Of a stretch of 27,281 nt of DNA, positions 1-5,612 are shown one piece after another. Under the pieces are notes generated by a model. It was not told where the DNA came from, searched no databases, and saw only the letters and a program-made list of their open reading frames with translations. The first letter of the stretch is position 1. Every line of letters starts with the position of its first letter. Location of the stretch: the IMG/VR virus record IMGVR_UViG_3300023176_004969, positions 1 to 27,281 of that record. One strand, 5' to 3'. This DNA is from a virus. Position numbers and translations under genes: made by a program.

Positions 1-17
1 TCCACACCACCGGCCAC
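1..17 (-). CDS. Possible 5' end of a leftward gene (partial)
   Basis: Only about five codons are visible (GTG start, then Ala-Gly-Gly-Val), so no function can be given. The reasons to suspect a gene start are a GAGG ribosome-binding sequence at 26-29 (minus strand) eight bases before the GTG at 17-15, and a late-type octamer at 46-53. An in-frame ATG at 23-21 is an alternative start but lies only two bases from the GAGG. The first 45 bases are clearly richer in G and C than the genes around them. The reading could be chance. Confidence 0.3.
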
Positions 18-45
18 GAGCATTACCTCGGCTGGATCTTGGAGT

Positions 46-53
46 TTATTTAG
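46..53 (-). promoter_or_regulatory. Candidate late promoter octamer CTAAATAA
   Basis: The minus strand reads CTAAATAA, identical to the octamer before gp48 at 4450-4457 and close to the T4 late consensus TATAAATA. It lies 22-28 bases before the possible starts at 23 or 17, a spacing similar to that before gp6. It would drive a gene leaving the window to the left. Confidence 0.4.
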
Positions 54-68
54 AGCTCAATATATAGC

Positions 69-494
69 CTATTTGTGTTCTAGTAGTGCCTGGCGTAGTT
101 TGTTTGAACCACCAACTCTTACATTGATGATGCCGTTGTAGTATTCGTCTGTTTCTAATACTCGCCTATCAAACTGTTCTCGTGCTTCAATGTAACTCAT
201 CTCTGCTCTGCTTTTGCAGTAGTAAAGTATTTCACGAGTAAAGTTTTTTTCGCCTAGTGTTTTTACATCTTCGTTCAGTCTATCTGAACTTCCCCAGTAT
301 TCACGCCAATCGCTTTCTTTGTAGCCTCGACGCTTGTTCTTTTTGCCTTTTAATGGTGGCTTGGTTGTTTTAAATTTTGCTAACTTCTTGCCTACGTATT
401 TTTGTTTTGTCTTTTTGTTTGTGATCAGATATACAAAGCCTTCGTATTCGTCAGGTATTGATTCTACTTTCTTACCTTTGTATGTCCAACTCAT
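69..494 (-). CDS. SegE-like GIY-YIG endonuclease
   Basis: 141 residues. The N-terminal part carries a GIY-YIG nuclease core: the GIY-equivalent FVY at residues 20-22 after Gly19, and the YIG-equivalent YVG at 33-35. A YWGSS segment (66-70), a candidate metal-binding glutamate (Glu103 in SYIEARE) and an Asn-Gly motif near 119-120 follow, as in the SegE-like family of T4-type phages. Such enzymes cut DNA and are often free-standing homing endonucleases; whether this one is active or mobile cannot be seen. The ATG is three bases after the stop of the upstream gene, so it should be translated from the same leftward message. No strong ribosome-binding site precedes it, which suggests translational coupling. 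The family assignment is fairly secure; the biological role is inference. Confidence 0.75.
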   Translation of the reverse strand: MSWTYKGKKVESIPDEYEGFVYLITNKKTKQKYVGKKLAKFKTTKPPLKGKKNKRRGYKESDWREYWGSSDRLNEDVKTLGEKNFTREILYYCKSRAEMSYIEAREQFDRRVLETDEYYNGIINVRVGGSNKLRQALLEHK

Positions 495-497
495 ACA

Positions 498-737
498 CTA
501 TATAAGTGGGTGTTTTCTTCTGCCTTGCCATTTTTGATCTTTACGAAATCCTTCAAGCACTTCGTTGTAGTGATTCATAATTTCGTCTTGTCTTGCCTTT
601 GCTAGTCTCATTAATTCTCGTAGTTCACGTCTTGCTGTGCGGCTAGTATTTTTACTTGGCCGTGTTTCAAACTCCTCACTTGCTTTGAGGTAGTCCATTA
701 CTTTCTGCATCAACAAGTCGTGTGTGTCGTCTGTCAT
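498..737 (-). CDS. Small basic protein, possibly Hc1 histone-like
   Basis: 79 residues, function unknown. It is charged and predicted helical. The middle (about residues 29-53) is a run of serine, arginine and leucine with the pattern SRTARRELREL followed by AKARQDEI, which resembles the SxRAR..L..L.K..R...I pattern of the Hc1-type histone-like family. The C-terminus is basic (KWQGRRKHP). Its ATG overlaps the gp46 stop in an ATGA, so the two are probably translationally coupled. The position directly after the gp47-gp46 nuclease genes fits a DNA-related role, but that is inference from context and a weak motif likeness only. Confidence 0.6.
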   Translation of the reverse strand: MTDDTHDLLMQKVMDYLKASEEFETRPSKNTSRTARRELRELMRLAKARQDEIMNHYNEVLEGFRKDQKWQGRRKHPLI

Positions 738-2512
738 TCTACTATGTCAATATCGTTTTCATAGTTAGTAAAGCCATTTTCTTTGATAACTTTCATAACA
801 TGATTGACTCTACCAACAAGTTCGTCTTTGTGTGAAATTAAGAATACATTCTTCTGTCTTTCTCTGCCCATCTTCTTGAGCACAGCCAAACTATTTTCAA
901 CACCAGCAGTGTCCATACCTGAGTCAATAAGCTCGTCAATGAACAACAAGTTGATGCCTTGATACAATGATTCCCAAACATCTCTAAATGCCCAGCTCAT
1001 GCCTAGTATTAGCCTGTTGCGTTCGCCTCTTGATAAGTTGTCAAAATCTAAATCTTGTCCTAGTTGAGTAATCTCAACAGACAGATCATTTAAGAACTTG
1101 ACCTGATGAGGCAAGCCTAGTTTATCTAAGTAGTAAGTTAGCCTGTTGTTTAGATACGCCAAGTTCTGATCAATAATCTTCTTACGTATAAAACTGTCTT
1201 TATTGGTCAGGAGTTTAAGGAGAAACTCTTGGTGTTCTTTTAAATTTGTTAATGTGTTTACAGCATTCCAATCAATTTCTTGTAGTGCTGTTGTTTTTAA
1301 GTCGTCAATCTGTGCCTGATAAGGATCTTCTTCTTGCGTTTTACTTATCAGTGTTTTCTTAAGATTATCTACGTTGTTTCTATGTTCATATGCTTCTTTG
1401 GCACTCTCATAAAACGTGTTTGGTCGTCCGTTTATGTGTCCAATCTCGTTGAGAAAGCCCATAGTAGCTTCTAATTTATCAGCAACCTCAGTTTGATAAG
1501 CAAGTGCATCGCTTAATTCTTTTTGTTTGCGTGTTTCAATTTCTTTTTTCTTGTCTGCATGAAGTTCTTGACCGCAAGTATAACAAATAGCGTCATCTAA
1601 ATCTGTAATATCCTTTTCCGCCTTGTCAACACTTTTAGTTGCTCTTAATAATGCAGCTTCAAGTGTTGCTTTTTCTTTGTTAAGGCTAGTAAGACGATTA
1701 TTTAGTTCTGTCCAGTTAGTTAAATTATCATGTGCTTCTAGTTCTGCATCAATATCTAGTTTTTCTAATTCTTCAATAGCAGTTTCTAGTTTTTCATAGT
1801 CTTTCTTTTGTTTTGCAAGCCATGCACGTTGTCTACCAGCCAGTGTCTCGATGCTTTGTTCAATTTTTTTGTTACTTGCTTCTATTGCATTAATCTTTAA
1901 TGTTTCTTCTGTAATAAAATCTTTTGTTTGTTTTGTTTTTTCTTTAAGTAATTCGGCTTTTTCAGTAAGGATAGTAATACCAAGTAACTGTTCAATAACT
2001 GCACGTTGATCATTTGCTCTCATACTGAGGAAAGGCTCTGTGTATGTGTTGAGTGCAACAATATGTTTGAACATATCGTGACTCATATCTAACAGTTCTG
2101 CAATAGATTTTTGTGTTTCTCGGCTATCGCCTTGTGATTCGTCAATGTTTGCATCTACTTGTTCGTGATTGTTGATGTAAAACTTAAGAACATTAGGCGA
2201 CCTGCCACGTTCAATCCGATAACTATTGCCATCTTTATCGAAGTTAAGGGTGACTAACATACCTTTGGAATTGGTCTTGTTAATAAGATTGTTCCGTTTG
2301 ATGTTAGTCAGTGCTTGGCCGTATAAGGCATAAGACAGTGCATTAATTATTGTTGTCTTGCCCGTTCCGTTTCTTGATCCAGTGTCGTCACCTCCTTGGT
2401 CTAAGTTTTCACCAAGCACAAGTGTTAGCTGTTCTTTGTTAAAATCAACAGCTTGGGTAACATTACCCACACTCATAAAGTTTTTTACAGTTAAATCTTT
2501 AATTTTTATCAT
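734..2512 (-). CDS. gp46: gp46, Rad50/SbcC-like ATPase of the recombination nuclease
   Basis: 592 residues (T4 gp46 has 560). This is the ABC-type ATPase subunit that works with gp47 to resect DNA ends in phage recombination-dependent replication and host DNA breakdown. In order: Walker A around residues 45-54 (GSRNGTGKTT, Lys52), long coiled-coil arms about 185-305 and 320-455, a zinc-hook CYTC at 310-313 between them, the ABC signature LSRGER at 493-498, Walker B LLFIDE at 522-527, and the switch His561 in ISHKDE. All key residues are present, so it should be active. The ATG overlaps the gp47 stop by four bases (ATGA), as expected for two subunits made together. Confidence 0.95.
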   Translation of the reverse strand: MIKIKDLTVKNFMSVGNVTQAVDFNKEQLTLVLGENLDQGGDDTGSRNGTGKTTIINALSYALYGQALTNIKRNNLINKTNSKGMLVTLNFDKDGNSYRIERGRSPNVLKFYINNHEQVDANIDESQGDSRETQKSIAELLDMSHDMFKHIVALNTYTEPFLSMRANDQRAVIEQLLGITILTEKAELLKEKTKQTKDFITEETLKINAIEASNKKIEQSIETLAGRQRAWLAKQKKDYEKLETAIEELEKLDIDAELEAHDNLTNWTELNNRLTSLNKEKATLEAALLRATKSVDKAEKDITDLDDAICYTCGQELHADKKKEIETRKQKELSDALAYQTEVADKLEATMGFLNEIGHINGRPNTFYESAKEAYEHRNNVDNLKKTLISKTQEEDPYQAQIDDLKTTALQEIDWNAVNTLTNLKEHQEFLLKLLTNKDSFIRKKIIDQNLAYLNNRLTYYLDKLGLPHQVKFLNDLSVEITQLGQDLDFDNLSRGERNRLILGMSWAFRDVWESLYQGINLLFIDELIDSGMDTAGVENSLAVLKKMGRERQKNVFLISHKDELVGRVNHVMKVIKENGFTNYENDIDIVE

Positions 2513-3522
2513 GCTAATTCGTTATAAATGTCCAAAAGTAGCTTTTTGTTAAAGCTGTCTGTGTCGATACTTTGTATTTCCTTACTAACAATCTGGTCGA
2601 CACTTTCAAATTGTGTAATATCCAAGTCGGTGTTTATTTCTTCCAACTGTTTTTGTGGAATAAGTGTTATTTCTCTACAACCAAAGCGATCTATAAAGGT
2701 TTCTTTGATAAAACTTGCTTCTTCATAGCTGATATCAATGTCTAAGTTAACTCTAAGATACATATTTGGTTTGATAAGTGTCTCTTGTTCATCAATCAAC
2801 TGTGATAACTTGACTGTTCTATACTTAGGACAATCTGGCCAGTTGATATACTCTGGTTCTGCATCGTTCTCACGGTCCAATATCATCATACCACGGTCAT
2901 CATCCCAAGCATCTGCATAGTTGTGTGGGAAAGCATTACCGATGTAGTGTATCTTACCCTGCTTCTGTCGCTTGTGGAAGTGTCCGCTGAACACATACTC
3001 TTGATTCTTGAAGTGTTCCGACTTTAGTTCACCGTGATCTGGCATCTGCACCATGGCATTCATATAGAAGCTAGGCAATTCAAAGTGTCCAAACAGGTAT
3101 TTGGCTTGTAACTTCTCTATTCTACGCCATTCGTCGCCTACTAACCATGGAACTAGTGCAACATCTTCTATAACTTGCATTTCATCTACCATAGTAATGC
3201 CTGGTATGTGTTTTGCAAACTCAGTTGACTTCACATCACGTTTGTCTTTGTAGTATAAGTCGTGGTTACCAGCAAACATGTAGAACTTCTCAAACGATTC
3301 GCCTAGCTTTTCTAGCAATCGTATGGTTGTATCCATGGTTGTAAGGTTCAAACTGTTCCTATTATGGTGCCAGTCGCCGCAAAAGATGCCTGTTTCACAG
3401 TTATTAGCTTTGGCTTGTTTGATATACCAATCGATATAGGCTTCGCAGTCCTGATTATGAACTCGTGAGTTACCCTTCATACCTAAATGTATGTCAGTAA
3501 ACACTGCTGCTTTCTTAAACAA
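2509..3522 (-). CDS. gp47: gp47, Mre11/SbcD-like nuclease subunit
   Basis: 337 residues (T4 gp47 has 339). A calcineurin-type metallophosphoesterase that supplies the nuclease active site for the gp46-gp47 complex. Metal-binding motifs in order: TDIH (Asp10, His12), CGDWHHNR (Asp50), AGNHD (Asn86, His87), FGHFE (His146) and SGHFHKR (His181, His183). The C-terminal 100 residues are the capping region typical of the family. The start is TTG at 3522-3520: the phosphoesterase motif begins at residue 9, no in-frame ATG lies before the upstream stop, and GGAG sits seven bases before the TTG. A sigma-70-like promoter lies in the short gap before it, so it may also be transcribed independently of gp55. 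Confidence 0.94.
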   Translation of the reverse strand: MFKKAAVFTDIHLGMKGNSRVHNQDCEAYIDWYIKQAKANNCETGIFCGDWHHNRNSLNLTTMDTTIRLLEKLGESFEKFYMFAGNHDLYYKDKRDVKSTEFAKHIPGITMVDEMQVIEDVALVPWLVGDEWRRIEKLQAKYLFGHFELPSFYMNAMVQMPDHGELKSEHFKNQEYVFSGHFHKRQKQGKIHYIGNAFPHNYADAWDDDRGMMILDRENDAEPEYINWPDCPKYRTVKLSQLIDEQETLIKPNMYLRVNLDIDISYEEASFIKETFIDRFGCREITLIPQKQLEEINTDLDITQFESVDQIVSKEIQSIDTDSFNKKLLLDIYNELA

Positions 3523-3545
3523 ATAATTTCTCCGTATTGAATACT

Positions 3546-3574
3546 ACTATAGCAAGAAAATCTAACAAAATCAA
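3546..3574 (-). promoter_or_regulatory. Candidate sigma-70 promoter between gp55 and gp47
   Basis: On the minus strand a -35 TTGATT (3574-3569) is followed after exactly 17 bases by -10 TATAGT (3551-3546), preceded by TGC, an extended -10 motif. The -35 overlaps the gp55 stop codon. It would start a message just ahead of the gp47 ribosome-binding site. Confidence 0.6.
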
Positions 3575-4401
3575 CCAGATTTTTGTTCTTCTTGCCTTCT
3601 TAGTGCTGCTTCCCACTCACCTTGGTGTAGTCTTGTGTAACTTGGACTGTAATCATTCATTTCAAGTATGTCATCACGTATGTTTTGATTTCGCTTTTCT
3701 AAATTAATGACACGCACAAAGCTATTAGTAACAGCAGCGGTATAATAAGCAAAAGGATTGTTGGATTTAGATTCATCAAATTGTAGTCCTATCTGAGCTA
3801 GTTGGAGTATTGCTTGGCCTTTCATCTCGTCTTTGTATGTATAACCTCTAACGTTACCTCGTGTAGAGTATCTATCAACAAGTTTTAGCCACATCATGGC
3901 AAGTTTGTTAGTTGCTTTACCATGTTCTTTACTAAAATGTCCGTTTTCCATTCCGCCTATCCAATGTGACTTGCCTATGCACACTAAATTGTCGTTCTCG
4001 TCAAACTTGAAGTGTTGAAATGGTGGAAAATTTAGTTTTGTTTTGTGATCTGCAACAGTTTTAGGGTTTTTCTTACGTCCAGGTTCGTCTGGTATATGAT
4101 CAAACATCATAACACGAAACACCAAGTCTGTTTTTTCTATTGTTCTATAATCTACTTCAAATTCTGCAAGTTTTACCTTTTTTCCAGCTGCTTTAGCTGC
4201 TTCATATGCAGTTTGTCCTTGCTTTTTTGCCTTGTTACGCTTTGCTTCTGCTATTGTTCTAATGTTAATTTTTGCAATTTCTGGTAAAATGATATCATAG
4301 TCAGCGTATTCTGGCGACACATAGCTGCAAAATGTTGCTTTTGACTTGTGTATCTCAGCTAACATGTCTTTGTTGTTTAAATAATTTACTTTTCTAGCCA
4401 A
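3571..4401 (-). CDS. gp55: gp55, late-transcription sigma factor
   Basis: 276 residues against 185 in T4. It binds host RNA polymerase and directs it to late promoters. The start resembles T4 gp55 (NYLNNKDMLAEI at residues 6-17), and residues about 162-245 match the sigma region-2 core (GYTYKDEM at 187-194, FDESKSNNPFAYYT at 208-221, then the NSFVR.INLEKR helix). About 115 residues between these parts have no T4 counterpart and include a His/Trp/Gly-rich stretch (SHWIGGMENGHF, 145-156); I recall such a long form from marine T4-like phages. The hydrophobic clamp-binding tail of T4 gp55 is not evident. The start is TTG at 4401-4399: AGGAG (4412-4408) is six bases upstream and an in-frame TAA rules out an earlier start. 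Confidence 0.9.
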   Translation of the reverse strand: MARKVNYLNNKDMLAEIHKSKATFCSYVSPEYADYDIILPEIAKINIRTIAEAKRNKAKKQGQTAYEAAKAAGKKVKLAEFEVDYRTIEKTDLVFRVMMFDHIPDEPGRKKNPKTVADHKTKLNFPPFQHFKFDENDNLVCIGKSHWIGGMENGHFSKEHGKATNKLAMMWLKLVDRYSTRGNVRGYTYKDEMKGQAILQLAQIGLQFDESKSNNPFAYYTAAVTNSFVRVINLEKRNQNIRDDILEMNDYSPSYTRLHQGEWEAALRRQEEQKSG

Positions 4402-4420
4402 TATAGACTCCTTTTATAGC

Positions 4421-4449
4421 ATAATAAACTATGCACTTAATTTTGTCAA
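4421..4449 (-). promoter_or_regulatory. Strong sigma-70 promoter for the gp55-gp47-gp46 operon
   Basis: On the minus strand there is a perfect -35 TTGACA (4449-4444), a 17-base spacer and a -10 TATTAT (4426-4421), one mismatch from consensus. Transcription should start near 4414, giving a very short leader of about 13 bases whose 5' end is already the AAAGGAG ribosome-binding site of gp55. This is what an early gene read by unmodified host polymerase would have. Confidence 0.8.
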
Positions 4450-4457
4450 CTAAATAA
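4450..4457 (+). promoter_or_regulatory. Candidate late promoter octamer before gp48
   Basis: CTAAATAA, a variant of the T4 late octamer TATAAATA. It lies 16 bases before the gp48 ATG with AGGAG (4463-4467) between, and abuts the -35 box of the divergent leftward promoter. T4 late promoters need only this -10-like element, and no convincing -35 is seen. It would start the long rightward tail operon. Confidence 0.65.
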
Positions 4458-4473
4458 TGTATAGGAGAAATAA

Positions 4474-5310
4474 ATGGCTAATACCTTTCAAACCACACCT
4501 GCAAGTAATGGTAGTGAACTAACACAGTTCAATGCTAATAACCGTTACTCAAAGCAAAATTTAAGTGATCTCACAGGTTCAAATGCTAATCAACTTATGA
4601 GTAGGCACCGTGCAAGAAACATTCCTGCAGGTGCAGAGCCTTTGAAAAAAGATGCAAAAATAGCGTCTATGGCTCCTTTAAACTCAGATATTGGGGATGA
4701 TTGGCGTGTAAAAATAAGTGTTCCTGATCTTGCCACGTTTAGATCTAGTCCTTTATTAACTCCTTTAGCTGACACTGGTTTCAATGTTGTCTTTCCTATT
4801 GTTCCTACTATTGCTGTGCAGTATATGGCTCAATATGACAGTATCGCACCGGTTCATACTAACTATACTTATCCTCAATACGTGAATAGTAGTGTAAACG
4901 AGATTGCTATTACAGGAGAATTTCCTGTGCAAAGCGAAGAAGAAGGTAGATACTGGATAGCCGCAACACATTTCTTCCGTAGCGTTACAAAAATGTTTTA
5001 CGGAGACAGCAGTAACAAAGGTGCACCACCTCCGTTGTGTAAGTTAAACGGCTATGGCGACTTTGTTTTGAATAATGTTCCTGTTGTTGTAACAAGTTTT
5101 GTAAGTGATTTGCCTAACAATGTTGATTATATCCGTGTTCCTGTTGAAAATGCACAACAAGTTGGTTCGTATGCACCAAAATATCAAATGGTTCCACGTA
5201 ATAGCACAATTGCAATTACTGTTAGACCAACATACAGTAGAGGTAGAATTGCTGAATTTAGTCTTGACAAGTTTGTAAACGGAGATTTAACTGATAAAGG
5301 ATTTATCTAA
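4474..5310 (+). CDS. gp48: gp48-like baseplate tail-tube cap/initiator
   Basis: 278 residues (T4 gp48 has 364). In T4, gp48 sits on the baseplate hub and starts tail-tube polymerisation. The centre carries the conserved tube-like block: FPIVPTI (107-113), the HTNYTYPQYVNSSV stretch (128-141), ITGEFPVQ (146-153), then AATHFFRSVTKMFYG (163-177) and a PPPLCKLNGYG segment followed by NVPVVVTSF. The first 75 residues are polar and probably flexible. It is the first gene of the rightward late operon, with AGGAG seven bases before the ATG, and its stop overlaps the next ATG by one base. T4 gp54 is related, so confusion with gp54 is possible, but the pattern fits marine gp48 proteins best. Confidence 0.82.
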   Translation: MANTFQTTPASNGSELTQFNANNRYSKQNLSDLTGSNANQLMSRHRARNIPAGAEPLKKDAKIASMAPLNSDIGDDWRVKISVPDLATFRSSPLLTPLADTGFNVVFPIVPTIAVQYMAQYDSIAPVHTNYTYPQYVNSSVNEIAITGEFPVQSEEEGRYWIAATHFFRSVTKMFYGDSSNKGAPPPLCKLNGYGDFVLNNVPVVVTSFVSDLPNNVDYIRVPVENAQQVGSYAPKYQMVPRNSTIAITVRPTYSRGRIAEFSLDKFVNGDLTDKGFI

Positions 5311-5612
5311 TGGCTACATATACTAAAACAAGTCCATATTCTAATACAACAATAACAGAAAGTGGCGAACTTGATATATTAAAAATACGTCCGGTGCCTG
5401 CAGATGATGACGATTACCTATACGAAGTAGAAGCTCAATATAATTTTCGTCCAGATTTGTTAAGTTATGACTTATATGGCACTCCAAAGTTATGGTGGGT
5501 GTTTGCTCAGCGTAATTTAGACATATTAAAAGATCCTGTATTTGATTTTAAATCAGGTGTTAAAATATTTTTACCAAAGAAAAGCGCATTACAGAAGGCC
5601 TTAGGTATCTAA
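5310..5612 (+). CDS. gp53: gp53-like baseplate wedge protein (short form)
   Basis: 100 residues, half the length of T4 gp53 (196). Residues about 45-90 form the conserved LysM-like unit: NFRPDLLSYDLYGT (45-58), LWWVFAQRN (61-69), then a DP..DF..G segment ending in FLP (87-89). In T4, gp53 clamps the inner wedge of the baseplate. The N-terminal 44 residues are shorter than in T4, so this is close to a minimal version. It overlaps both neighbours by one base (TAATG at each junction), which points to coupled translation within the tail operon. Confidence 0.85.
   Translation: MATYTKTSPYSNTTITESGELDILKIRPVPADDDDYLYEVEAQYNFRPDLLSYDLYGTPKLWWVFAQRNLDILKDPVFDFKSGVKIFLPKKSALQKALGI

Noticed and set aside
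334-537. Plus-strand 67-codon hydrophobic frame opposite the GIY-YIG gene
   Set aside because: Antisense to a recognisable nuclease frame, with no ribosome-binding site.
4045-4287. Plus-strand Cys/Phe-rich frame opposite gp55
   Set aside because: Shadow of the conserved gp55 frame; membrane-like look comes from complementing Lys/Ala-rich codons.
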